Shown: positions 17,711 to 26,134, numbered from the stretch's first letter. The stretch: 64,000 nt of DNA from Actinomadura sp. NBRC 104412 (GCF_030269515.1 NZ_BSTM01000008.1:124001-188000), one strand, 5' to 3'. The notes: a model not told the origin generated them from the letters alone. Numbers and translations: made by a program.

Positions 17711-18154
17711 ATGACCAACGCCAATCGCCACGTCCAGGCCACCGGTTTCGAGGTGTACTTCAACAAGGCCGTCGCCTTCCTGACCCGGCACGGGATCAGC
17801 CTCATGGGCACGCGCATCCTCGCCGTGCGAGGGCGCACCAGCGGGAAGTGGCGCACCAACCCGATCAACCTGCTCACCCTGGATGGGACGCGCTACCTGG
17901 TGTCCCCGCGCGGCCACACTCACTGGGTCCGCAACATCCGCGTCTCGGGCGAGGGCGAGCTGCGCCTGGGCCGGAAGGTCGAGCCGATCACGGTCACCGA
18001 ACTTCCGGACGCCGACAAGCTGCCGATGCTGCGCGCCTACCTCGAGCGCTGGGGCTGGGAGGTCGGTCGTTTCTTTGAAGACCTGCCCAAGAACCCGACC
18101 GACGAGCAACTGCGTGACGCCGCCCCCGGCATTCCCGTCTTCCGTATCAACTGA
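17711..18154 (+). CDS. F420-type (deazaflavin-dependent) nitroreductase/quinone reductase family protein
   Basis: Predicted 147 aa; ATG 17711 has GGAGAAGGG just upstream, so the start at 17687 inside the operator is rejected. The split-barrel fold is indicated by ILAVRGRTSGKWRTNPINLL, TRYLVSPRGHTHWVRNIRVSG and a basic LRLGRKVEPI strand, the DUF385/Ddn-like family that binds coenzyme F420 and reduces quinones or nitro-compounds. Divergent TetR regulator plus tandem operators suggest induction by a small aromatic or quinone-like compound. Cytosolic. The 3' end overlaps the first arm of a hairpin. Confidence 0.87.
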   Translation: MTNANRHVQATGFEVYFNKAVAFLTRHGISLMGTRILAVRGRTSGKWRTNPINLLTLDGTRYLVSPRGHTHWVRNIRVSGEGELRLGRKVEPITVTELPDADKLPMLRAYLERWGWEVGRFFEDLPKNPTDEQLRDAAPGIPVFRIN

Positions 18155-18209
18155 GAGACCCTGGTCGCCCAGGGGGCTCTGCCATCCGTCCACTCACGGG
18201 GTCTCTCAG
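18151..18209 (+). terminator. Long-range hairpin after the oxidoreductase gene
   Basis: Arms 18151-18161 (CTGAGAGACCC, including the stop codon) and 18199-18209 (GGGTCTCTCAG) are perfectly complementary, enclosing 37 bases with a small inner stem (CCCTGG/CCAGGG). Likely terminator or 3' stabiliser. Confidence 0.55.
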
Positions 18210-18422
18210 TCCGCGTCATCGAGAGTGCCGCGCCGTGACGGAGTACCTGGTTCCACGCGCATCGCGGAAGCCGTCCCGGCGCATGGTGCCGCGTGCACCG
18301 ACACGGCGGCAGGCGGTGTTCGGGCGAGATCTTGCTTGACCTCAAGATGACTTCAGGTTGTTGAATCGTTTTTGGCGTTCATCGCCGGTTCGAGGGGACT
18401 TCGGCAACCGGGAGGCAGGGCT

Positions 18423-18857
18423 ATGGCGAACGACGTTCTCGTGGTGGGGGAGATCCCGCCGGAGACGCAGGCAGCGGTCACCGGAGTGGTCAAGGCACTG
18501 GAGAAGGCGTTCAACGCGAAGGACCCCATTGCTCTCAGCGAGCAGTACGCGGAAGAGACGTCCTGGTCCAACGCCAGGGGCGTGCGCCTGGACGACCGCC
18601 AGGCGATCGCCGAGTCCGGCGCTCCCGCGATGAAGGGCTTTCTGCGGGACTCCTACGCTCGCTACGACGTGGTCAAGCTGCTGGAGGTAGCGCCCGACGT
18701 GATCGCGGTGAACGTGAGGCAGGCACCCACCGACAGCGCAGGCTCGCCCATCCAGGACACCGAGGGAGCGGCCCTCTACGTGATCGCCCGACGCGGGAGC
18801 GGCTGGAAGATCGTGGCCGGTCAGAACACGCCGGTCGAGCCCGCTCCCGCTTCCTGA
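18423..18857 (+). CDS. SnoaL/SgcJ-like NTF2-fold protein
   Basis: Predicted 144 aa; ATG 18423 follows GGGAGGCAGGG, which favours it over the upstream ATG 18372. NTF2-fold pattern: VTGVVKALEKAFNAKDPIAL, YAEETSWSNARG, then a C-terminal strand GSGWKIVAGQNTPVEP. This is the SgcJ/EcaC-type family of unassigned enzymes or binding proteins. It stands between the oxidoreductase and decayed DNA, with no obvious partner. A related NTF2-fold gene lies at 37302-37727. Confidence 0.8.
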   Translation: MANDVLVVGEIPPETQAAVTGVVKALEKAFNAKDPIALSEQYAEETSWSNARGVRLDDRQAIAESGAPAMKGFLRDSYARYDVVKLLEVAPDVIAVNVRQAPTDSAGSPIQDTEGAALYVIARRGSGWKIVAGQNTPVEPAPAS

Positions 18858-18870
18858 ACGCTCCGGATCT

Positions 18871-19087
18871 CCCGGGCCGGGCACGCGTTCTTCAACGACC
18901 GGCGTCCCTCGCACCACGGGAGCCTGCCCGCCTGGCATGGGAGTGCGGCTTCGAGTCCGTTCGCGCCAACCTCGCCTCACCGTGACCGCAGGAGAGCCGG
19001 GGGACGGCGGCGCCTGGCCCATGAGCAAGCTGAGCGCGTTGCGGCTCGGCGGGTGCTGTCCACCGGCGTCGGGCGTTCGTCGAGATC
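18871..19087 (+). pseudogene. Degenerate duplicate of the dienelactone hydrolase 3' end and its downstream sequence
   Basis: Bases 18871-19087 align collinearly with 13597-13809: GCCGGGCACG-C/G-TTCTTCAACGACC, CGTCCCTCG-ACCACG-G-AG, CGCCAACCTCGC, then GGGGGACGG and the AAGCTGAGCGC-TTGCGGCTCG segment. Several substitutions and small indels break the frame, so it is not translatable. It extends past the hydrolase stop, so the duplicated unit was DNA, not just the gene. It supports a past segmental duplication in this 13-22 kb zone. Confidence 0.75.
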
Positions 19088-19767
19088 CTTCTGTTTCTCA
19101 CCGCGGCCGACGAGGAGGCCGCATAGGGCTAGAAGCGAGCCGGGCGGCACTCCTTGCGCGGAGGGATGCGTCGGCTTTCAGCAGGTCGCCGACCCGGTGT
19201 TCTGGCCGTGGCGTTGGCCGCAGTTGCAAATGCGCGGCGGCGGCCGAGGCCGGTCGCCGGGGTGTTCGCTGCCGGCCCCATGCGGCGGTCTCGGCTGCGC
19301 CGTGATCGGCACCGGCTAGGTGGACCTCACCCCTGGTCGGGTACGAGCGCCTGCTGCACGGCCGCCCACCAGCAGCTACCCGGCGGGCCGATTGTGCTGG
19401 CCTGGGACCACCCGACCAAGACGCCGTTCGTACCGTCTGGGCTGGGCGATCCCCGATATCCCGCTCTCCCTCATCGGGCGTTGGCCCGTTGATGAGCTTG
19501 GGATGCTGGTTGCGGACCTCGTGCCGCAGGACGCCGACGGGGTCACGACCGTGCCGTACCCCGAGGAATGCCTCGGCGAAGCCGCGCGCCCAGGGGCGCG
19601 GCCTGGGAGCGGTATTCGGCGTTGAGGTGCATCTGGCAGTAACGGGTCTGCGCTTCGGGGAAGTCGACCTCCTGGCCGCGCCTGCCCAGCAGCCGGACGG
19701 CCGTATTACTTGGCTCGGGAACGGGGCCACCTCGAAAGCACGCTGGCTGGGCGGCTTGGGGGAGTGG
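19088..19767. other. Decayed stretch with a frameshifted minus-strand coding remnant
   Basis: No intact gene. On the minus strand between about 19700 and 19430 two frames carry successive protein-like segments with good third-position G/C: EVDFPEAQTRYCQMHLNAEY followed, one frame over, by EAFLGVRHGRDPVGVLRHEV and NQHPKLINGPTPDEGERDIG. This looks like one gene broken by a frameshift; its family is not recognised. The longer ORFs on both strands here are Arg/Pro/Ser-rich shadows. Confidence 0.35.
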
Positions 19768-20166
19768 CTAGTTGGGGTGGTGCGGGGTCCAGGGTTGGGG
19801 GTCGTGGGGTTGTCCGTTGGGGGGTGGTGCTTGGTCGGCGGGGGGTTCTGGCTGCGCCGCTGGGGCGTTGCGTGGTGGGGTGCCGCCGGTTGACTTCTTG
19901 CGGCGGGGGGACGACTGGCGGGGGCGTCCCCGGGGGCGTCGTTCTGGGTCGGGGAAGTCCAGTTCCCTCAGTTCGGACTCCTGCCATCCGGCACGCTCCG
20001 CCTCGGCGTACAGGGTGCCGTATCGGCGTTCCGCCTCGTCCAGTTCGGCTCTGAGCCGGTCGCGTGCCTGCTTGGCCACGGCCAGCTCGCGGATCGCCGC
20101 CACGCGTCCGTCCAGTAGCCGCTGTGCCGCCCGCTCCAGTTCCGCGATGTCGTCTGAGGCTGTCAT
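19768..20166 (-). CDS. Small hypothetical protein with coiled-coil and Pro-rich tail
   Basis: Predicted 132 aa, ATG at 20166. Residues 1-75 are charged and helical, likely a coiled coil (DDIAELERAAQRLLDGRVAA, ARDRLRAELDEAERRYGTLY); residues 76-132 form a basic then Pro/Gln-rich disordered tail (RPRGRPRQSSPRRKKS). No signal or membrane segment. The layout recalls small actinobacterial accessory proteins near mobile elements, but no function can be assigned. Codon use and acidic/basic alternation support a real gene. Confidence 0.65.
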   Translation of the reverse strand: MTASDDIAELERAAQRLLDGRVAAIRELAVAKQARDRLRAELDEAERRYGTLYAEAERAGWQESELRELDFPDPERRPRGRPRQSSPRRKKSTGGTPPRNAPAAQPEPPADQAPPPNGQPHDPQPWTPHHPN

Positions 20167-20318
20167 GCGCGGCAGCGTACGGGGTCGGTCACGCGCGGCG
20201 GAAGCGGATGGCGCGGCGCGTGCTTGGGCGACGGCTGGGTATGGGGCGGGCGACCCCGTCTCGGAACGCGGGGAGGCGGGCTTGAAATGATCTTGGATGT
20301 GTTCCCACAGGAGGGACC

Positions 20319-21152
20319 GTGGCCGTTCCTGGCGTCAAGCTCAACAACGGGATCACCATGCCGCAGCTCGGATTGGGCGTGTGGCTGGTGCCAGAGGAGG
20401 ACACCGAGAACGTGGTGCGGACGGCGCTGGACATCGGTTACCGGAGCATCGACACCGCCTCGGCGTACGAGAACGAGGAGGGCACCGGGCGTGCCCTGCG
20501 GGCGTCCGGGATACCGCGCGAGGAACTGTTCGTCACCACGAAGCTGCGGAACGGCGACCAGGGGTACGACTCGACGTTGCGCGCCTTCGACACCAGCATG
20601 CGCCTCCTCGGACTGGACTACCTGGACCTGTACCTGATCCATTGGCCGATGCCGTCCCGGGACACCTACATGGACACCTGGCGCGCGTTCGAGAAGCTGC
20701 TGGAGGGCGGGCGGGTGCGGTCCATCGGCGTGTCCAACTTCACCGCCGGGACGCTGCGCCGGGTCATCGATGAGGGGGACGTGGTGCCGGCGGTCAACCA
20801 GATCGAGCTGCACCCGTACTTCCAGCAGGCCGACATGCGCGCCGTGAACAGCGAGCACGACGTGCGCACCGAGGCGTACAGCCCGCTGGGGCACGGCGGG
20901 AAGCTGCTGCGCGACCCGGTGCTGACGTCCCTGGCCGAGAAGTACGACCGGACACCGGCGCAGATAGCGTTGCGGTGGCATATACAGCTCGGGAACATCG
21001 TGATCCCGAAGTCGGTGACGCCGTCCCGGATCGCCGAGAACTGCGACGTGTTCGGGTTCGAGCTGGCCGACGACGACATGGCGGCCATCCGCACGATGGA
21101 CAGGGGTGCCCGTGTCGGCGAGGATCCCGAGACCTTCGATCTGATCTTCTGA
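20319..21152 (+). CDS. Aldo/keto reductase (AKR5-like, 2,5-diketogluconate reductase group)
   Basis: Predicted 277 aa, GTG 20319 with CAGGAGGG at 20309-20316. The TIM-barrel catalytic tetrad is complete: D45 and Y50 in DTASAYEN, K75 in VTTKL, H108 in LIHWP; the NADPH-binding C-terminus has IPKSVTPSRI. These enzymes reduce aldehydes and ketones with NADPH, and AKR5 members reduce 2,5-diketo-D-gluconate, but broad substrate use is common. Cytosolic. It is followed by a strong terminator and then by fragments of a sugar ABC transporter. Confidence 0.92.
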   Translation: MAVPGVKLNNGITMPQLGLGVWLVPEEDTENVVRTALDIGYRSIDTASAYENEEGTGRALRASGIPREELFVTTKLRNGDQGYDSTLRAFDTSMRLLGLDYLDLYLIHWPMPSRDTYMDTWRAFEKLLEGGRVRSIGVSNFTAGTLRRVIDEGDVVPAVNQIELHPYFQQADMRAVNSEHDVRTEAYSPLGHGGKLLRDPVLTSLAEKYDRTPAQIALRWHIQLGNIVIPKSVTPSRIAENCDVFGFELADDDMAAIRTMDRGARVGEDPETFDLIF

Positions 21153-21177
21153 TCGGGGCGTTATCCCCGGTCACGTT

Positions 21178-21211
21178 CCGGAGTCCCCGGCCCGTCGGCC
21201 GGGGACTCCGG
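21178..21211 (+). terminator. 15-bp hairpin after the aldo/keto reductase
   Basis: Perfect arms 21178-21192 and 21197-21211 (CCGGAGTCCCCGGCC / complement) with a CGTC loop, 25 bases after the stop. Confidence 0.85.
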
Positions 21212-21215
21212 CATC

Positions 21216-21666
21216 GTGAAACCCCTCTTGGCCTCCGGCCCGTCCACCGTCCTGGGTGCGCTGTCCGGCGACAAACAGCAGAAGGCGGTCCTGGCGCGGC
21301 AACTGGTCGAACGGCCCCGCGGCTGGTGCTGGAGGAGCCGACGCAGGGTATGGACGTCGGCGCCCAGAGGAGATTCATGGCCTGATCCTGGGGTCCGCGG
21401 AGGAGGGCACCGCGGTCGTGGTGGTGTCCACGGACCTGGCGGGGGTCGCGCGCAGCGGACCTGACGCTCGTCGTCCGCGGCGGGATCGACCTGTTGGTGG
21501 GCCCGATCGTGACCGTCGCCCAGTTCGCGTCCGCCCGGACGTCGGGACGGTCGGCAACGGCATGGCCCTGCCCGCACATCACCATCGCCGTGCTGGGCGG
21601 CGTGGCCACCGCCGGCGGCGTGGAACGGGTCGGCCGTCATCGTGGCCCCCTCTGGTCGCCTGGCTG
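21216..21666 (+). pseudogene. Remnant of a ribose-type sugar ABC transporter (ATPase then permease)
   Basis: Three frames together restore the end of an RbsA-type ATPase: LSGDKQQKAVLARQLVERP (signature motif, from 21261), then LVLEEPTQGMDVGAQR (Walker B and following), then IHGLILGSAEEGTAVVVVST. Each piece needs a frameshift. About 60 bases later GGIDLLVGPIVTVAQFASAR appears, the conserved loop of an RbsC-type permease, implying that the end of the ATPase and start of the permease were deleted or fused. No functional product is possible. Confidence 0.8.
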
Positions 21667-21959
21667 AACGCGCGCATCCTGTTCTCCTCGAGGGGTCGGA
21701 GGGCGGCCAGTACCAGTTGCCGGCGCTGGGGCCGCTGCTCGTCTGTCCACGCTCCTGAACGCCGTGGCCGTGCGACGGTCGGGCGGATCCCCTCAAGGCC
21801 CGACCTCGGACGGCCGCGTTCACCGTGGGGACGATCAAGGTTGGCCGTGCCGTCATCGCGCATGTCCTGGTTCCGCCGTCCACCGCTCGGTACGTTGCGG
21901 GCGCGCGGTGATCTCCCGGGCGAGGGTCGTCCGAGAGACCCCGCTGGAAAGGAGCCGAC
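21667..21959. other. Further degenerate coding fragments upstream of the GDPD gene
   Basis: Short protein-like pieces remain (for example KARPRTAAFTVGTIKVGRAV at about 21796-21860, ending in TGA 21909-21911), with no start or recognisable family. They may be further debris of the transporter locus. The last bases hold the ribosome site GAAAGGAG for the next gene. Confidence 0.35.
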
Positions 21960-23126
21960 ATGGCCGGTCGGAGCACGAGGACGACACGACGGACATGGCG
22001 CGGAGCGGCTCTGCTGGGGGCGGGCGCCGTCCTGCTGCCGCTGCTGACGGTGGCGGGCCCGGCCGACGCGGCGTCCCCGGGGGCGACCGCGGCGTTCACG
22101 GCGAAGGAGCGCGGCAGGGCACGGCCGCTGGTCGTCGGCCACCGCGGAGCCTCCGGATACCGTCCCGAGCACACCCTGGCCGCCTACGAGCTGGCCGTGC
22201 GGATGGGCGCCGACGTCATCGAGCCCGACCTCGTCCCGACCAAGGACGGGCAACTGGTCGCCAGGCACGAGAACGAGATCGGCGGGACGACCGACGTGGC
22301 GAACCATCCCGAGTACGCGAACCGCCGCACCACCAAGACCATCGACGGTGTGCGCGTCACCGGCTGGTTCACCGAGGACTTCACGCTCGCCGAGCTCAGG
22401 ACGCTGCGCGCGGTCGAGCGGATCCCGGCCGTCCGCCAGCGCAACACCCTTTACAACGGGCTCTTCCAGGTGCCGACGCTGCAGGAGGTCATCGATCTGG
22501 CCAAGCGCCTGAGCCGGGAGCATCGCCGCACCATCGCGATCATCCCGGAGACCAAGCACCCGACCTATTTCCGCAAGAGCGCGGGACTGCCGCTGGAACC
22601 CCGGGTCATCGAGATCATCAAGCGCAACGGGCTGGACCGGCCCGACGGCCGCGTGATCCTCCAGTCCTTCGAGCCCACCAGCGCCCGCATGCTGGACAAG
22701 GCGCTGCGCGTCCAGGTCGCCCAGCTCATCTCCGCCACCGGCGCCCCGTTCGACACGATCGACAACGGCCACGGGCCGACCTACGCCGACATGGTCACTC
22801 CGCGGGGCCTGAAGGAGATCAGCACCTACGCCGACTGGATCGGGCCGGAGAAGAGCCTGATCATCCCGAACAAGCCGGACGGCACGATCGGCACCCCGAC
22901 CACGCTGGTACGGGACGCGCACGGCGCCGGGCTCAAGCTCGCGCCGTACACGTTCCGCAACGAGAACCAGTTCCTGCCGGTCGACCTGCGCAACGGCACC
23001 GTGCCCAGCGACTACGGGCAGGCGCTGAGGGAGTATGAGCTCTTCTACAGGACGGGCATCGACGCGGTGTTCTCCGACAACCCCGACACCGCCGTCCTGG
23101 CGCGCTCCCTCGCCGCCAAGAAGTAG
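21960..23126 (+). CDS. glpQ: Secreted glycerophosphodiester phosphodiesterase
   Basis: Predicted 388 aa; ATG 21960 has GAAAGGAG upstream. An N-terminal leader (RRTWRGAALLGAGAVLLPLL) ends near ADAASPG. The GDPD barrel carries the catalytic and metal residues in VVGHRGASGYRPEHTLAAYE, IEPDLVPTKDGQLVARHE and the C-terminal DAVFSDNPDTA. Length and the long insertion after the second motif fit GlpQ-type periplasmic/extracellular enzymes that split glycerophosphodiesters (lipid headgroups or teichoic acid units) to glycerol-3-phosphate and an alcohol. Convergent with the DUF2293 gene across a shared hairpin. Confidence 0.92.
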   Translation: MAGRSTRTTRRTWRGAALLGAGAVLLPLLTVAGPADAASPGATAAFTAKERGRARPLVVGHRGASGYRPEHTLAAYELAVRMGADVIEPDLVPTKDGQLVARHENEIGGTTDVANHPEYANRRTTKTIDGVRVTGWFTEDFTLAELRTLRAVERIPAVRQRNTLYNGLFQVPTLQEVIDLAKRLSREHRRTIAIIPETKHPTYFRKSAGLPLEPRVIEIIKRNGLDRPDGRVILQSFEPTSARMLDKALRVQVAQLISATGAPFDTIDNGHGPTYADMVTPRGLKEISTYADWIGPEKSLIIPNKPDGTIGTPTTLVRDAHGAGLKLAPYTFRNENQFLPVDLRNGTVPSDYGQALREYELFYRTGIDAVFSDNPDTAVLARSLAAKK

Positions 23127-23163
23127 CCGCCTTCGACCGCTTTCGGGCCGCTTTCGCCGAGGG

Positions 23164-23196
23164 GCGCCGTCACGGCCGGTCGGGCCGTGGCGGCGC
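23164..23196. terminator. Shared hairpin between glpQ and the DUF2293 gene
   Basis: Arms 23164-23177 and 23183-23196 pair over 14 bp with one G-U, loop GGTCG, directly abutting the stop codon of the minus-strand gene. It can act for both converging genes. Confidence 0.75.
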
Positions 23197-24285
23197 TCAG
23201 CCGGGCTCGCGCCGCCAGGAGTCCAGCACGGCCTCGACGGTGGCGCGGATCCGGTCGCGGGCGTCCCGCCGGGAGACGCCCGCCATCAGCAGCGCGTCGT
23301 AGTCGGTGTCCTGGTGCCTGACGGACGCGGCGACGGCGAGGTGCAGCGCGTCCTCGTCCAGCTCGCGTCCCGCGGCCGAGCGCCCGACCCGCCCGCTGCC
23401 GCGCAGGCTCGCGTGCGACGCGATCGCTTGCGCGCGCTCGGGCGGGCAGCCGGGGAACAGGCGGCGGATCCCCTCGGCCATCCGGGCCTGGAACTCCTCG
23501 TCCTGCCGCGCCCGGCGCCGCCGGTCGCGTTCACGGCGCCGGGCCCGCGCGTCCTCGTCGGCCAGGCACTGTTCCTCCGCCCGTGCCAGTGCCTCCTCCT
23601 CGACCAGCACGCCGCGCCGCTCGTACCGTTTGCGCCTGCGGTTGGGCTGGACGACGATCGCCGACAGCCCGCTCTCCTTCTTGGCGCGCCGGCTGAGCGC
23701 GGCGTTCCCGGCGGGCAGGAACACCAGGTGGTCCATGTCGGCGCAGGTCAGGCAGAGCGGTTCGGCGTCCTCCACGACCATGAACTCGCCGCCGTCGCGG
23801 TGGCAGGACGCGCAGGTCCAGCCGGTGCGCGAGGGCTGGATCGCCATGAGATCGGGCGCCTTGCTTTGGCGGGCGGCGATGCTCTCGCGCCGGGCGGGCG
23901 ACAGGCCGGGGGAGAGCCAGTGGGTGCGGTAGGCGCGCTCGATCTCGTCGGCACGGTCGGCGGGCGTACCGGTGCGCGCGGCGAACCGCAGCGGACGGCG
24001 GTCACGGGTGGCGGCGACATAGGCGGCCTCCACCGGTTCCAGGCCCCGCTCCGCGGCCCAGTCGCGCAGCGCCCGCAACGCGGTGTCGATCTTGTCGGAA
24101 CGGACGGTCAGGGCGGCTTCGAGCGGGTCGAGCCGTCCCTGGCGCCACTCGGTCACCCGGAGGGGCGGCAGCCAGCCGAGCCGCTGGAACACCTCGATCG
24201 CCGACACCGAACGCGACCGCCGCACCTGCGTGGCCGCGGCCTGGGCGACCCGGCGGGCCAGCCGGGTCTCGTGCACCTCGCTCAC
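23197..24285 (-). CDS. DUF2293 domain-containing protein
   Basis: Predicted 362 aa. GTG 24285 (MSEVHETRLARR) is preferred; the extension to 24465 would read into the divergent gene and is low-quality. Features: a zinc-ribbon-like CASC...CLTC pair (TCASCHRDGGEF, PLCLTCADMDHL), a long Arg-rich helix (about residues 235-275), and a C-terminal DUF2293 region (GIRRLFPGCPPERAQAIASH, ALLMAGVSRRDARDRI). The family is widespread in actinomycetes without a known role; the zinc site and basic helix make nucleic-acid binding plausible but unproven. Confidence 0.85.
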   Translation of the reverse strand: MSEVHETRLARRVAQAAATQVRRSRSVSAIEVFQRLGWLPPLRVTEWRQGRLDPLEAALTVRSDKIDTALRALRDWAAERGLEPVEAAYVAATRDRRPLRFAARTGTPADRADEIERAYRTHWLSPGLSPARRESIAARQSKAPDLMAIQPSRTGWTCASCHRDGGEFMVVEDAEPLCLTCADMDHLVFLPAGNAALSRRAKKESGLSAIVVQPNRRRKRYERRGVLVEEEALARAEEQCLADEDARARRRERDRRRRARQDEEFQARMAEGIRRLFPGCPPERAQAIASHASLRGSGRVGRSAAGRELDEDALHLAVAASVRHQDTDYDALLMAGVSRRDARDRIRATVEAVLDSWRREPG

Positions 24286-24351
24286 AGCCGACCACGGTAG
24301 CGCCCGCCACCGACACGTTTTCGACCGATCACTCTGAGTAATTATGATCTT

Positions 24352-24615
24352 GTGGGGACGGTCGGAGGGGACAACGGGGACCCCAGCCGGGAGACGGACG
24401 GGGACACCTGCTGGGCCGGTCCGGGACGGCTGAGGGTCGTGGCGGTCCGCCTGTCGGGCACGCACCGCGTCTGGGCGGACTTCCTGGGGATCCCTCCGGA
24501 CGTGGACGCCGCGTTCCTGGTGACGGACGGTGGTGGGGTGGTCGGCCGCGGCTACTACACGACGGTGACCGAGCTCGCCGAGGTCGTCGATCTCGCGACC
24601 CTCACCCCGTGCTGA
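24352..24615 (+). CDS. Small hypothetical protein, divergent from the DUF2293 gene
   Basis: Predicted 87 aa with GTG start. A TATGAT (24343-24348) lies just upstream, so the message may be leaderless or nearly so. The C-terminal half looks structured (RLSGTHRVWADFLGIPPDVD, then TDGGGVVGRGYYTTVTELAE); the first 25 residues are Gly/Asp-rich, and the true start might be further in. No family recognised. Confidence 0.5.
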   Translation: MGTVGGDNGDPSRETDGDTCWAGPGRLRVVAVRLSGTHRVWADFLGIPPDVDAAFLVTDGGGVVGRGYYTTVTELAEVVDLATLTPC

Positions 24616-24730
24616 CCCCGTGCTGACCCCGCCGCGGGACGCCGCGAGGGGTTGCGGGATGCGCGAACGGTCGTGTAGGCGTGTGCTTCGCTTGTGCGAT
24701 CATTGACGGTTCGTGAGAGGGGAGGGGCCG

Positions 24731-25651
24731 GTGCCCGCAGCGGGGGACGCGCGCCATGAGGTCGTGGTCGTCGGCTCCGTCAACGCGGATCTGGTGATCG
24801 GGGTGGAGCGCCGCCCCGGCCCCGGCGAGACCGTGCTGGGCTCCGACCTGGCCGTCTACCCGGGCGGCAAGGGCGCCAACCAGGCCGTGGCCGCCGCACG
24901 GCTCGGCGGGCGGGTCGCGATCCTCGCCCGGATCGGGGACGACGGCAACGGGGCACTGCTCCGCTCGGCCCTCGCCGACGCCGGGGTCGATCTCGGTCAT
25001 CTCCTCCGCACGCCCGGTCCCAGCGGCGTCGCCCTCATCACCGTGGACCCGGACGGCGACAACAGCATCATCGTCTCGCCGGGAGCGAACCGGCGGCTGC
25101 TCCCCTCCGACGTCCCGCCCGCGCGGCCGCTGCTCGAAGGGGCCTCGGTGGTCTCGTTCCAGCTCGAGATCCCGCTTGAGACCGTTCACGCCGCCGCCCG
25201 CACGGCGGCGGACGCCGGGGCGCGGGTGGTGCTCAACCTGTCGCCGCCGGCGCCGCTCCCGGACGACCTGCTCGCGCTGTGCGACCCGCTGGTCGTGAAC
25301 GAACACGAGGCCGCCTTCCTGCTGGGACGGCAGGGCCGGGGGGACGGGCCCGCGGGCCTCGCCGAGCGGCTCCTGGCCCGCGGCCCCCGCTCCGTCGTGA
25401 TCACGCTGGGCGGGGACGGTGCCCTGGCCGCCGACGCGTCCGGGACGGCGTCCGTCCCCGCTCCCCGCGTCGAGGCGGTGGACACCACCGGCGCCGGTGA
25501 CGCGTTCACCGCCGCGCTCTGCCTCCGCCTGGCCAGGGGCGACGCGCTGGCCGACGCCGCCCGCCACGCCGTCCGCGTGGGCGCCGCGGCCGTGCGGGCA
25601 CCGGGCGCCCAGAGCTCCTACCCGTACGAGCGCGACCCCCTGCCCGGCTGA
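24731..25651 (+). CDS. rbsK: Ribokinase, PfkB family
   Basis: Predicted 306 aa. GTG 24731 is chosen because GAGAGGGGAGGGG lies immediately upstream; the GTG at 24713 would overlap this site. PfkB signatures are complete: GSVNADLVIGVERRPGPGET, the glycine-rich GGKGANQAVAAARLGG, and the anion-hole/catalytic DTTGAGDAFTAAL. Ribokinase phosphorylates D-ribose at O5 for entry into the pentose phosphate pathway. The only sugar transporter nearby is the decayed ribose-type ABC remnant 3 kb upstream, so how ribose enters is unclear. Related PfkB sugars or nucleosides are possible substrates. Confidence 0.88.
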   Translation: MPAAGDARHEVVVVGSVNADLVIGVERRPGPGETVLGSDLAVYPGGKGANQAVAAARLGGRVAILARIGDDGNGALLRSALADAGVDLGHLLRTPGPSGVALITVDPDGDNSIIVSPGANRRLLPSDVPPARPLLEGASVVSFQLEIPLETVHAAARTAADAGARVVLNLSPPAPLPDDLLALCDPLVVNEHEAAFLLGRQGRGDGPAGLAERLLARGPRSVVITLGGDGALAADASGTASVPAPRVEAVDTTGAGDAFTAALCLRLARGDALADAARHAVRVGAAAVRAPGAQSSYPYERDPLPG

Positions 25652-25675
25652 CGAGCGACGGTCAGCGGTCTGCGG

Positions 25676-26134
25676 TCAGCGGTCGGCGCGGGCGCGGAGC
25701 CGCTCCAGCTCACCGGCGGCGTCCCGCACGTCGGCGCCGAGGTCGAACGCGCTGAACAGGTACAGGTCGTCGTCGGTCTCGATCTCCAGCAGCCGGGTCC
25801 GGTGCAGCAGCCGACGCCGCTCGTCCACCCGGATCTCCCGTACCGAGGGCCACGGGACGCGGCGGCGTCCGGCGTAGCCGGAGACGACGGTCACGGCGTC
25901 GTCGTCGGCCGCGACCCGTACGGGGGCGATGGCGTCGCGGAGGGCCAGCGCGGCGAGCCCGCCCGCGGCCACCAACGCGAGCAGCAGGAACGGCGGGTCG
26001 TCCAGCGACGACGCCGCGACCACCGCGAAGGCGACGGCGGTGACCGCCTTGACGACCGGCTGAGCGAGCGGCACCCGCCAGCGACGCTCGGCGCCGTTCC
26101 CCTCGTCGCCGTTCCCCTCGTCCACAGGGTTCAC
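25676..26134 (-). CDS. Membrane protein with bacterial PH-like domain
   Basis: Predicted 152 aa, GTG start at 26134. Two hydrophobic segments (about 28-65: VVKAVTAVAFAVVAASS, FLLLALVAAGGLAALAL) precede a soluble part (VTVVSGYAGRRRVPWPSVRE, LLEIETDDDLYLFSAFDLG) that matches small actinobacterial PH-domain (bPH-type) proteins. Function unknown. It lies 15 bases from the stop of the RDD gene, in the same direction, so the two are probably one transcript. Confidence 0.75.
   Translation of the reverse strand: MNPVDEGNGDEGNGAERRWRVPLAQPVVKAVTAVAFAVVAASSLDDPPFLLLALVAAGGLAALALRDAIAPVRVAADDDAVTVVSGYAGRRRVPWPSVREIRVDERRRLLHRTRLLEIETDDDLYLFSAFDLGADVRDAAGELERLRARADR

Noticed and set aside
13037..21950. 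The patchy zone considered as a prophage or integrative element
   Set aside because: No integrase, tRNA, structural or conjugation genes and no flanking direct repeats beyond the single IS duplication.
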